DNA of 8,443 nt from Hyphomicrobiales bacterium (GTDB lineage Bacteria; Pseudomonadota; Alphaproteobacteria; Rhizobiales; Aestuariivirgaceae): positions 1 to 8,443 of the forward strand of contig JALSNA010000366.1 in NCBI GenBank assembly GCA_026987255.1. The letters are read 5' to 3'. The notes beneath the pieces were generated by a model. It worked only from the letters and a program-made list of their open reading frames with translations, searched no databases and was not told where the DNA came from. A program made the position numbers and the translations under genes. Shown piece after piece: positions 1-6,192 of the stretch (within the stretch, counting starts at the first letter, position 1; every line of letters begins with the position of its first letter).

Positions 1-123
1 GGCCAGGGTCGTGCCCAGGATGACCGGGGCCAGGGCAATGGTCAGGGTGCGCGGGCGCATGGCCATGAGCCACAGCCGCGCCCCTTCCCCGGCCCGGCGC
101 ATGCTGGCCTGCAAGGCATTCAT
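1..123 (-). CDS. menA: MenA-like polyprenyltransferase, N-terminus only (runs off left edge)
   Basis: Only the first 41 codons are present; reading leftward from the ATG at 123-121 they are open to the window edge. The segment around residues 19-38 contains W-L-x-A-x-R-P-R-T-L followed by a hydrophobic stretch with A-P-V-x-L-G-T. That pattern is typical of the start of MenA (1,4-dihydroxy-2-naphthoate polyprenyltransferase, UbiA superfamily), an inner-membrane enzyme that attaches the polyprenyl tail in menaquinone synthesis; UbiA itself begins differently. The start overlaps the stop of the upstream methyltransferase gene in an ATGA arrangement, so the two are probably translationally coupled. 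The partner methyltransferase catalyses the next step in the pathway, which supports the call. A different UbiA-superfamily member cannot be excluded from this short piece, because the catalytic Asp-rich motifs lie outside the window. Confidence 0.72.
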   Translation of the reverse strand, partial: MNALQASMRRAGEGARLWLMAMRPRTLTIALAPVILGTTLA

Positions 124-926
124 GCCGCGCCCTCCATGTCCTGGACAGCGGCGCGCTCTTCAGCGCCCAGGTGGCGCGGCAGGGCCTTCGCCTTGCGCGC
201 ATGATGAATTGCCGCAATGCCGAAGGAGAGATTGCGCCAGCGCACATCGGAAAAGCCCGCATAGCGCATCTTGTCCGTCAGCGCCTTCTGGCCGGGAAAG
301 CGGCGGATGGATTCGATCAGGTAGCGGTAGGCCGAAGGCTCGCCCGCCACCATGGCCCCAAGGCGCGGAATGACCAGAAAGGAATAGAGATCGTAAAAGG
401 GCTTCAGCCACCATTGCGGGCGCGAGAACTCCAGGCAATAGAAGCGCCCGCCGGGCTTGAGCACCCGCAGGGCCTCCCGCAGGGCGGCATCCGGATCGGA
501 CATGTTGCGCAGGCCAAAGGCTATGGTCAGCACATCCACCGCATCATCGCCAAAGGGCAGCCGCTCGCCCTCCGCCGCCACCCAGGCAAGCGCCCCGGCG
601 CATCGCGGATGGGCCTTGCGCCCTGCCTTCATCATCTCCACGGAAGCATCCACCACAACCACCTTGCCATTCCCCGGACGGCGCGCCACGAGCCGCGCCA
701 CATCGCCCGTGCCCCCGGCCAGATCGATGATCAGCCCGCCGGAGCCGCCCTGGGCGATCATGCGCGCCAGGGTGCGCTTCCACAGCCGGTGGATGCCGAA
801 GCTCATCAGATCGTTCATCAGGTCATAGCGGCCGGCTATGGCGTCGAACAGCGCCCGGATGCGCGCCCGGCGCTCATTGGTGTCCACTTCCTGGAATCCG
901 AAGCTGTGTTTCAAGTCGTCCGTCAT
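120..926 (-). CDS. ubiE: UbiE/MenG quinone C-methyltransferase
   Basis: A class I SAM-dependent methyltransferase of 268 residues that C-methylates demethylmenaquinone and/or the ubiquinone precursor. Signature 1 is at residues 34-49 (Y-D-L-M-N-D-x-M-S-F-G-x-H-x-x-W). The SAM-binding glycine motif is near 67-75 (I-D-L-A-G-G-T-G-D). An F-G-L-R-N segment is at 137-141. Signature 2 is at 154-168 (R-V-L-K-P-G-G ending in L-E-F-S). The reading frame stays open upstream to 1064, but the ATG at 926 is chosen because the product then begins M-T-D-D and reaches the conserved N-R-R/R-Y-D region at the normal distance; the extra 46 residues look like untranslated leader. The Shine-Dalgarno is weak (GAAGG just upstream). 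The protein runs about 20-25 residues past the usual family end near the A-x-H-H segment at 239-242. It overlaps menA by 4 bases. The menA partner favours a menaquinone role, though UbiE often serves both quinones. Confidence 0.93.
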   Translation of the reverse strand: MTDDLKHSFGFQEVDTNERRARIRALFDAIAGRYDLMNDLMSFGIHRLWKRTLARMIAQGGSGGLIIDLAGGTGDVARLVARRPGNGKVVVVDASVEMMKAGRKAHPRCAGALAWVAAEGERLPFGDDAVDVLTIAFGLRNMSDPDAALREALRVLKPGGRFYCLEFSRPQWWLKPFYDLYSFLVIPRLGAMVAGEPSAYRYLIESIRRFPGQKALTDKMRYAGFSDVRWRNLSFGIAAIHHARKAKALPRHLGAEERAAVQDMEGAA

Positions 927-1002
927 GCCTTCAGTCCATATACGCCCGCGTCCCTTTTGCCAATTGCCCGGCAAGGGAAAGCAGGCGCAAAAGGCGCTGA
1001 AC

Positions 1003-1016
1003 TTGACCAGGATCAA
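1003..1016. promoter_or_regulatory. FNR/FixK-like operator in the divergent ubiE-fadL region
   Basis: The sequence TTGAC-CAGG-ATCAA matches 9 of 10 positions of the FNR consensus TTGAT-N4-ATCAA. It contains the perfect dyad CTTGA-N6-TCAAG, the core recognised by Crp/FNR-family regulators such as FNR, FixK and DNR. It lies 77 bp upstream of the ubiE start and about 200 bp upstream of the channel gene. I cannot assign a clear -10 element at the class II distance on either strand, so which gene it controls, and whether it activates or represses, is open. Confidence 0.55.
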
Positions 1017-1057
1017 GCAAGCGCCCCGCCTTCCCGCAAGATGGAAAGCGGCAAATG

Positions 1058-1086
1058 TTGCCAAAAAGTCACACGGTTTCGAAAAT
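1058..1086 (+). promoter_or_regulatory. Possible sigma-70 promoter for the FadL-family gene
   Basis: TTGCCA (1058-1063, 5 of 6 matches to the -35 consensus) is followed after 17 bases by GAAAAT (1081-1086, 4 of 6 matches to the -10). This is the best-spaced pair I found in the 927-1215 gap on the plus strand. It would give a leader of roughly 120 bases. The match is ordinary and may be chance. Confidence 0.28.
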
Positions 1087-1215
1087 GCGGCCGGAATGTG
1101 ATTTTCCCACTCCTTGACTCTTGCCTCATGCGCAAGGCTCTGTCTGAATGCGTCAGATTGACACGACGTTGAGGGATTCGCCTCTTCTTGCGGGGCGAAA
1201 TGGAGAGGGGAGAGG

Positions 1216-2481
1216 ATGAATATGGCTGTTCGTGCAAAGGGCTTGATCGCCGCCGTGGCTCTCCTGGCATTGAGTGGCGCGGCAGGCAGCGCCCTGGCCG
1301 GAGGCTTCGAGATTCATGAACAATCGGCCGAGTTCCAGGGCATGTCCTTTGCCGGCGCGGCCGCAGGCGGCATGGGGCTTTCCTCCATGTTCTGGAATCC
1401 TGCCACGGTGACCGGCCACAGCGGCTGGAAGTCGGATTACAACGCCACCCTCATAGCTCCCTATTCCAGGGGCAAGAACCAGACGACCGCGGGCGGCATC
1501 CCCGCTGGGCTGGCCGGGTTCAGCGCCTCTTCCGGCAACATCGGCAAGCTGGCGCTCGTCCCGGCCTCCTATGATTCCTACCAGGTCAACGACATGTTCT
1601 GGGTTGGCCTGGCCATCAACTCGCCCTTCGGCATGATGACCAGGAATGACGGCAATTCCCTGGGTGCGCTCTATGGCTACAAGTCGAAGATTTTCACCTT
1701 CGACATCAACCCCATGGCGGGTGTGAAGCTCAATGACATGATCTCGCTGGGCTTCGGCCTGCAGGTCAATTACATGAAGGGCAACCTGACCACTGCCAAA
1801 AACAATCTCATCACCTCGAAAATCAAGGGCGACGACTGGGGCCTGGGCTTCACCCTCGGCTTGACCCTGACCCCGACGGAGACCACCACCATCGGCATCG
1901 GCTACCGCTCGCGCATCAAGCACAAGCTCAAGGGCAATTTCTATTATCAACCCACCGGCACGACCGGTCCGGCCACCGTCAAGCACACCCTGCCCGACAT
2001 GCTGACCGTCTCCCTGCGCCAGCAGCTCACCCCTGATCTGGCGCTCCTGGGCTCCGTGCAATGGACCAACTGGAGCCTGTTCAAGGTCTTCGACATCGAA
2101 TCCACTCCGGTCAACCCCCCCGCCGAAGCCTACAAATGGAAAGACGCCTGGCTGTTTTCCATCGGCGGCGAATACAGGTATTCCGATGCCCTCACCCTGC
2201 GCGCCGGTTATGCCTATGAAAAGAGCCCGGTGCCGGATGCCACCCGTGGCGTACGCGTGCCCGACAACGACCGCCACTGGCTTTCCGTCGGCGCATCCTA
2301 CGTGGCCAACGACTGGCTGACACTCCATGCCGGATACAGCCACCTCTTCGTCAAGAAGGCCCCGGTCAATATCGCAGCAGGTGGCGGCCGTCCCGGCCTG
2401 AAGACCACCTACAAGGGCAATGTGAACATCTTCGCCGTCTCCGCCACCGTCGATCCGGCGAAACTGTTTGCGGCACATTGA
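1216..2481 (+). CDS. FadL/OmpP1-family outer-membrane channel for hydrophobic compounds
   Basis: A 421-residue precursor of the FadL/OmpP1/TodX family: outer-membrane beta-barrels that carry long-chain fatty acids or aromatic hydrocarbons across the outer membrane. Residues 1-28 form a signal peptide (R-A-K, hydrophobic core, A-L-A cleavage site). The mature protein starts G-G-F-E-I-H-E-Q-S-A, the family's plug region, followed by S-S-M-F-W-N-P-A at 56-63 containing the conserved N-P-A. The rest alternates polar and aromatic residues as expected for beta-strands. Starts at 1216 and 1222 (second ATG, in frame) are both possible; the purine-rich GGGGAGAGG at 1207-1215 sits better for 1222. The C-terminus is K-L-F-A-A-H, so the aromatic residue usual at the end of a barrel protein is three residues from the end. 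Substrate is not predictable, so no fadL symbol is given. The gene stands alone, upstream of a strong terminator, with an FNR-like site in its 5' region. Confidence 0.88.
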   Translation: MNMAVRAKGLIAAVALLALSGAAGSALAGGFEIHEQSAEFQGMSFAGAAAGGMGLSSMFWNPATVTGHSGWKSDYNATLIAPYSRGKNQTTAGGIPAGLAGFSASSGNIGKLALVPASYDSYQVNDMFWVGLAINSPFGMMTRNDGNSLGALYGYKSKIFTFDINPMAGVKLNDMISLGFGLQVNYMKGNLTTAKNNLITSKIKGDDWGLGFTLGLTLTPTETTTIGIGYRSRIKHKLKGNFYYQPTGTTGPATVKHTLPDMLTVSLRQQLTPDLALLGSVQWTNWSLFKVFDIESTPVNPPAEAYKWKDAWLFSIGGEYRYSDALTLRAGYAYEKSPVPDATRGVRVPDNDRHWLSVGASYVANDWLTLHAGYSHLFVKKAPVNIAAGGGRPGLKTTYKGNVNIFAVSATVDPAKLFAAH

Positions 2482-2524
2482 AGGCGCCACGCGAATGAGG
2501 GGAAGCTGGGGGGCTTCCTTGTCG

Positions 2525-2560
2525 AGGGGTCCGGCCTGAAAGCCGGGCCCCTTGCTCTTT
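2525..2560 (+). terminator. Intrinsic terminator after the FadL-family gene
   Basis: GGGGTCCGGC (2526-2535) pairs with GCCGGGCCCC (2542-2551) through 10 bp including one G-U pair, closed by an A-T pair outside and a 6-base loop CTGAAA. A T-rich tail TTGCTCTTT follows at 2552-2560. It begins 44 bases after the stop codon and separates the channel gene from the polyphosphate kinase gene. Confidence 0.8.
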
Positions 2561-2580
2561 GCAGGCCGGCTCAAAACCCC

Positions 2581-2586
2581 TAGAAT
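2581..2586 (+). promoter_or_regulatory. Possible -10 element for ppk2
   Basis: TAGAAT matches the sigma-70 -10 consensus at 5 of 6 positions and lies 48 bases before the ppk2 start, just past the preceding terminator. The -35 is poor (TTGCAG at 2559-2564, 16-base spacer), so an activator or another sigma factor may be involved. A separate promoter is expected here because of the strong terminator just upstream. Confidence 0.35.
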
Positions 2587-2634
2587 CAAAGAGTCTGGAA
2601 AGATTGCCGTGATTCCCCTGAGTGGAGGTCCGCC

Positions 2635-3504
2635 ATGTCCACATCTGCCGCCATCCCCGAGGATCTGTGGTCGCTCGATTTCGACCAGCTGCCGCAGGAG
2701 ATTGCCGCGCTCGCCTTCCCCCATGGCCCCGGCTATGCCTATGGCACGCGACTGAAGCGCAAGCCCTACGAGCGCCAGCTCAAGGCCCTGCAGATCGAAC
2801 TGGTCAAGCTGCAAAAATGGGTGCGCGAAACCGGCCGCCGCATCGTTCTGGTCTTCGAGGGCCGCGATGCGGCCGGCAAGGGCGGCACCATCAAGCGTTT
2901 CACCTGGCACATGAACCCGCGCGCCGCCCGCGTCGTCGCCCTGCCCAAGCCCTCCGATACCGAGCGCGGCCAGTGGTATTTCCAGCGCTACGTGGCTCAC
3001 ATGCCCACCCGCGGCGAGATCGTCTTCTTCGATCGCTCCTGGTACAACCGCGCCGGGGTGGAACGCGTCATGGGCTTTTGCGAAAAGCGCCAGTGGGAGG
3101 CCTTCTTCGACGAGGCCCCGCGCTTCGAGGCCATGCTGCGCCGCGACGGCATCGAATTGTTCAAGTTCTGGCTCACCGTAAGCCGCGCCGAGCAGCTCAA
3201 GCGCTTCTACGAGCGCAAGAACGACATCCTGAAAAGCTGGAAACTCTCGCCCATCGACCATGCCGCCGTCGGCAAGTGGCATGATTATACGCAGGCCATC
3301 GCCGATATCTTCCGCCACACGGACACACCGGAAAATCCCTGGACGGTCATCGATTCCAACGACCAGCGCCGCGCCCGCCTGGAGGCCATCCGCGTGGTGC
3401 TCAAGGCCTTCGATTATGACGGCAAGGACGATTCCGCCATCGGCCAGGTGGATGAAAAACTGGTCTTCTCCGGCGCCGATTGGCCATCTTTATCAACTGT
3501 CTGA
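2635..3504 (+). CDS. ppk2: Polyphosphate kinase 2 (PPK2 family)
   Basis: A 289-residue, single-domain PPK2 protein. These cytoplasmic P-loop enzymes move phosphate between polyphosphate and nucleoside diphosphates (ADP or GDP), in most class I members favouring NTP formation from polyphosphate. Walker A is at residues 74-84 (F-E-G-R-D-A-A-G-K-G-G), Walker B at 129-137 (I-V-F-F-D-R-S-W-Y), and the basic lid helix at about 190-208 (R-F-Y-E-R-K-N-D ending S-P-I-D). The length and single domain fit class I PPK2 rather than the two-domain class II. GGAGG at 2624-2628 is six bases from the ATG and fixes the start. The gene appears monocistronic: an intrinsic terminator lies upstream and a large hairpin downstream. 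Nucleotide preference (ADP versus GDP) cannot be read from the sequence. Confidence 0.93.
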   Translation: MSTSAAIPEDLWSLDFDQLPQEIAALAFPHGPGYAYGTRLKRKPYERQLKALQIELVKLQKWVRETGRRIVLVFEGRDAAGKGGTIKRFTWHMNPRAARVVALPKPSDTERGQWYFQRYVAHMPTRGEIVFFDRSWYNRAGVERVMGFCEKRQWEAFFDEAPRFEAMLRRDGIELFKFWLTVSRAEQLKRFYERKNDILKSWKLSPIDHAAVGKWHDYTQAIADIFRHTDTPENPWTVIDSNDQRRARLEAIRVVLKAFDYDGKDDSAIGQVDEKLVFSGADWPSLSTV

Positions 3505-3513
3505 AGATCATTC

Positions 3514-3564
3514 CCCCCTGCCAACCACCCGTAGTGTCCCATGGCCTGGGTGGTTGGCAGGGGG
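3514..3564. repeat. 17-bp perfect inverted repeat downstream of ppk2
   Basis: CCCCCTGCCAACCACCC (3514-3530) and GGGTGGTTGGCAGGGGG (3548-3564) are perfect reverse complements, separated by a 17-base spacer GTAGTGTCCCATGGCCT. The left arm starts nine bases after the ppk2 stop. In RNA it would be a very stable hairpin. There is no T-run after it on either strand, so it is not a textbook intrinsic terminator; it may stabilise or cap the ppk2 mRNA, assist factor-dependent termination, bind a protein, or be a mobile palindromic repeat. Confidence 0.85.
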
Positions 3565-3637
3565 TGAGGATGGACGCGCAGGTGTTTTTGGAAACTCCCG
3601 ATTGGCTCAGGCGCAATCATTCCATCTTGTGAAATCG

Positions 3638-3660
3638 GGCCGCAAGGCGCGGCCTTCGTC
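3638..3660 (+). terminator. Weak candidate terminator before the cytochrome operon
   Basis: GGCCGC (3638-3643) can pair with GCGGCC (3649-3654) around a 5-base loop AAGGC, followed by TTCGTC and further pyrimidine-rich sequence. The stem is short and the tail is not a true T-run. An alternative overlapping stem (AAGGC with GCCTT) competes with it. It could end read-through from ppk2 but is not convincing alone. Confidence 0.22.
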
Positions 3661-3667
3661 CTTCCCT

Positions 3668-3681
3668 TTGATCTGAATCAT
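3668..3681 (+). promoter_or_regulatory. FNR-like operator upstream of the octaheme cytochrome operon
   Basis: TTGAT-CTGA-ATCAT matches the FNR consensus TTGAT-N4-ATCAA at 9 of 10 positions. Its centre (about 3674.5) is 75 bases before the cytochrome start codon. If it acts as a class II activator site centred at -41.5, transcription would start near 3716; a loose -10 (TATGTC at 3704-3709) is at the expected place and no good -35 is present, as is usual for activator-dependent promoters. This fits induction under low oxygen, or in response to nitric oxide if a DNR/NNR-type protein binds. Confidence 0.6.
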
Positions 3682-3749
3682 ACCGCCTGGCATCTTTTGC
3701 CTTTATGTCATGACCAGGCCGTTCTCACCCGTTCAAGGAGTGATGACTC

Positions 3750-5414
3750 ATGTTCCGGCACAAGATATTGCCAGTTTCGCTTCTCGCCTCGGCCCTGCTC
3801 TTTCCGGCTTTGGCCAGCGCCAGCGCCGCGCAGGATGCTCCCGCGGCGGCCAAGGGCAAGGGCTTCGTCAGCCTGCGCCAGCTGAAAAGCCTCTCCACCA
3901 CCGCCGATCATTCCAGGTTCAAGGAGCTGCAAGGCCCCTTCACATCCGGCCCGCAGGTCACCAGGGCCTGCCTGAGTTGCCACAACAAGGCCGGCCGGCA
4001 ATTGCGCGACAAGGTGCACTGGACCTGGCATTACACCAATCCGGTGACCGGCCAGAAGCTGGGCAAGGCCGTCATGGTCAACAATTATTGCATCAGCGCC
4101 CGTGGCAACGAGGGCATCTGCGCCAAGTGCCATGCCGGTTTCGGCCGCTCTTCGCCCGATTACGATCTGGACAAGCTGGAAAACATCGATTGCCTGGCCT
4201 GTCATGACGGCACCGGCACATACTTCAAGACCGTTGTCACCCCCGGCCACCCCAGGGTGCGCGCTCTTTTCACGCCCAAAAAGCCCGTGCCATGGACAAA
4301 GGCGGCCCAGAACATCGCCCTTCCCGGGCGCAAGAACTGCGGCAAGTGTCATTTCTTCGGCGGCGGCGGCGACAACGCCAAGCATGGCGATCTGTCCTCT
4401 GTCCTTTTCGACCCGCCGCGCGATGTCGACGTGCACATGAGCAGGAAGGGGGCGAACCTGGCCTGCATCGATTGCCATGTGGGATCGGGCCACAAGTGGG
4501 CCGGTTCGCGCTATGTGATGACCGTCGGCGATCCGGGCAAACGGGCGCCGGGCGCGCCGCGCGCCAAGGCCACCTGCACCAGCTGCCACACGCAGGCCCC
4601 CCACAAGAAGACCTCCATCATCGGCATCAAGCTCAATGGCCATGTGGACAAGGTGGCCTGCGAGACCTGCCATATTCCCGCCTTTGCCCGCGGCGGCGTG
4701 GCCACCAAGATTTTCTGGGACTGGAGCAAGGCCGGCAAGCTGAAGAACGGCAAGCCCTACAAGGAAGGCGGCTATACCCAGGGCAATGGCAAGGAGCGCG
4801 AGACCTACATGACCCTGGAGGGCAGCCTGAAATATGGCGAGAACATCCGCCCCACCTACCGCTGGTTCAACGGCGTCATGCGCTATGTCACCATAGCGAC
4901 GAAGATCGATCCGTCCAGACCGGTGCAGATCAACAGCTTTTCCGGCAGCTATGACGATCCGGGCGCGCGCATCTATCCCTTCAAGCGGATGCAGACCATC
5001 CAGCCCTATGACAAGGGCAACAAGACCCTGGTCTATCCGCACCTGTGGGGCGATGACCCGGATGCCTTCTGGGGCAATTTCGACATGGGCCGCGCCGTCG
5101 CCCGCGGCATGAAGGATGCCGGGCGGCCCTATTCCGGGCAACTGGGCTATGTCCGCTCGCAATCCTGGTGGCCCATCAACCACATGGTGGCGCCGAAGGA
5201 AAAGGCCGTGCAATGTGATGAATGCCACACCCGCGACAATGGCCGCCTGGCCAATCTCGCCGGTTTCTACATGCCCGGCCGCGACCGCTGGTGGTGGCTG
5301 GATTTGCTCGGCTGGCTGGCCATTTTCGGCGCCATTGCGCTGGTCATCGTCCATGCCACCTTGCGCATCATCGCGGCGCGAAAGTCCACCCCGGTCAAGG
5401 AAGGGAAGGAGTGA
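3750..5414 (+). CDS. otr: Octaheme cytochrome c, tetrathionate reductase (OTR) family, membrane-anchored
   Basis: A 554-residue periplasmic cytochrome with a signal peptide (cleavage about residues 24-27) and eight C-x-x-C-H haem sites: cysteines begin at 74, 124, 148, 197, 239, 276, 304 and 489. Seven sites crowd the first 308 residues and the eighth follows a gap of about 180 residues, the layout I associate with the OTR family of Shewanella oneidensis, which reduces tetrathionate and, in vitro, nitrite and hydroxylamine. All eight sites end in His, unlike NrfA or octahaem nitrite reductases, which carry a C-x-x-C-K. OTR instead ligates one haem with a distant Lys; Lys160, just after haem site 3, is a tentative candidate here. 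A lone Cys114 precedes site 2. A C-terminal helix at about 514-541 (W-W-W-L-D-L-L-G onset) then a basic tail should anchor the protein to the inner membrane. AAGGAG at 3735-3740 supports the start. The cytochrome b gene follows after 4 bases, so the two are co-transcribed. True substrate is unknown. Confidence 0.9.
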   Translation: MFRHKILPVSLLASALLFPALASASAAQDAPAAAKGKGFVSLRQLKSLSTTADHSRFKELQGPFTSGPQVTRACLSCHNKAGRQLRDKVHWTWHYTNPVTGQKLGKAVMVNNYCISARGNEGICAKCHAGFGRSSPDYDLDKLENIDCLACHDGTGTYFKTVVTPGHPRVRALFTPKKPVPWTKAAQNIALPGRKNCGKCHFFGGGGDNAKHGDLSSVLFDPPRDVDVHMSRKGANLACIDCHVGSGHKWAGSRYVMTVGDPGKRAPGAPRAKATCTSCHTQAPHKKTSIIGIKLNGHVDKVACETCHIPAFARGGVATKIFWDWSKAGKLKNGKPYKEGGYTQGNGKERETYMTLEGSLKYGENIRPTYRWFNGVMRYVTIATKIDPSRPVQINSFSGSYDDPGARIYPFKRMQTIQPYDKGNKTLVYPHLWGDDPDAFWGNFDMGRAVARGMKDAGRPYSGQLGYVRSQSWWPINHMVAPKEKAVQCDECHTRDNGRLANLAGFYMPGRDRWWWLDLLGWLAIFGAIALVIVHATLRIIAARKSTPVKEGKE

Positions 5415-5418
5415 CACC

Positions 5419-6168
5419 ATGGCTTTCGGAAAGAAAAAGGACAAGAAGCTCTGCGCCGAGGTGGTCATCTACACCCGTTATGAGCGCTTCTGGCACTGGT
5501 CGCAGGCCGCCTTGATTTTCATTCTGGCCTTCACCGGCATGAACATCCATGGCGCCTGGCATGCCATGCCCATGGGGCTGGCGGTCATCATCCACGATTC
5601 GGCCGCCATCGCCCTCATGACCCTGTGGATCTTCACCGCCTTTTGGAACTTCACCACCGGCAACTGGAAGCAGTTCCTGCCCTTCCTGCAGGTGCATCCC
5701 GAGGATGGCCGCTTCGTCACCGGCGTCAAGATCTTCCTGGGCCGGCTGTGGGCCGTCATCCGCTTCTATGCCTGGGGCATTCTCAAAGGCGAGCCGCACC
5801 CTTACAAGAAGACCCTGCAGCGCAAGCAAAACCCCCTGCAGGCCCTGGCCTATCTGACTTTCATGGTCATCATCGGCCCGGCCCTGTGGGCCTCCGGTCT
5901 GGCCTACCTGCTCTACGACCTGTGGAACGATTTCGCATCGGCCCAGAGCTGGCTGCAGATTGCGGTCTTCATTCACACCGCGGCCGCCTTCGCCATGATC
6001 GCCTTCATCATCGTCCACGTCTACATGACCACCACCGGCAAGACGGTCTTCCATTACATCAAGGGCATGATCACCGGCGTGGAGGAGGTGGAGCTCTCCG
6101 AGATCGAAAAGGAGTATCTGGAAACCCACGCCCCCGACCTCATCAAGGACGAGAACGCCACCTGCTGA
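5419..6168 (+). CDS. Di-heme cytochrome b, quinol-oxidising partner of the octaheme cytochrome
   Basis: A 249-residue integral membrane protein of the prokaryotic cytochrome b561 / Ni-hydrogenase-type b cytochrome / formate dehydrogenase gamma superfamily. Four hydrophobic segments lie at about 27-45, 52-78, 138-167 and 178-203. Likely b-haem ligands are His26, His59, His186 and His200, in the first, second and fourth helices as usual. An R-K-Q-N-P-L-Q segment (135-141) precedes helix 3, typical of this superfamily. The ATG at 5419 is chosen because AAGGAG (5406-5411) lies seven bases upstream and the product then starts with a short basic tail before helix 1; the frame is open far upstream only as an overlap with the cytochrome c gene. 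It probably takes electrons from menaquinol or ubiquinol and passes them to the anchored octaheme protein. The C-terminal tail is acidic and ends in Cys. Confidence 0.88.
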   Translation: MAFGKKKDKKLCAEVVIYTRYERFWHWSQAALIFILAFTGMNIHGAWHAMPMGLAVIIHDSAAIALMTLWIFTAFWNFTTGNWKQFLPFLQVHPEDGRFVTGVKIFLGRLWAVIRFYAWGILKGEPHPYKKTLQRKQNPLQALAYLTFMVIIGPALWASGLAYLLYDLWNDFASAQSWLQIAVFIHTAAAFAMIAFIIVHVYMTTTGKTVFHYIKGMITGVEEVELSEIEKEYLETHAPDLIKDENATC

Positions 6169-6192
6169 AACGGCGGCCTCTTTCCCGTCCCC

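Noticed and set aside
927..1064. 46-residue N-terminal extension of UbiE from the ATG at 1064
   Set aside because: It is not similar to anything in the family, covers the FNR-like dyad, and the ATG at 926 gives a normal-length protein.
1114..1119. TTGACT as a -35 for the FadL-family gene
   Set aside because: The sequences 16-18 bases downstream (around 1136-1142) do not resemble a -10 element.
1143..1157. Small inverted repeat TCTGA-N5-TCAGA upstream of the FadL-family gene
   Set aside because: Five-base arms arise often by chance and it matches no operator that I recognise.
171..1172. A 333-codon plus-strand open frame opposite ubiE
   Set aside because: It lies antisense to a gene with both UbiE signatures and extends through the regulatory gap; the product is His/Gln/Arg-rich with no recognisable domain.
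1153..3318. A 721-codon open frame on the minus strand antisense to the FadL-family gene and ppk2
   Set aside because: It spans two well-supported genes and the terminator between them, has no family motifs, and long antisense frames are common in GC-rich genes.
3600..3618. GATTG-N9-CAATC inverted repeat in the ppk2-cytochrome gap
   Set aside because: The arms are only five bases and the stem would be weak; no further support.
5116..5418. Longer cytochrome b with about 100 extra N-terminal residues
   Set aside because: The extra stretch overlaps the cytochrome c gene in another frame and has no family similarity, while the ATG at 5419 has a good ribosome site.
3708..5468. A 586-codon minus-strand open frame opposite the octaheme cytochrome
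   Set aside because: Its composition (Gly, Ala, Val, Asp-rich, no motifs) is the complement of a GC-rich gene that has eight haem motifs on the plus strand.
6169..6192. Bidirectional terminator in the convergent gap between cytochrome b and nosY
   Set aside because: Only a 4-bp stem (ACGG/CCGT) can be drawn and there is no T-run.
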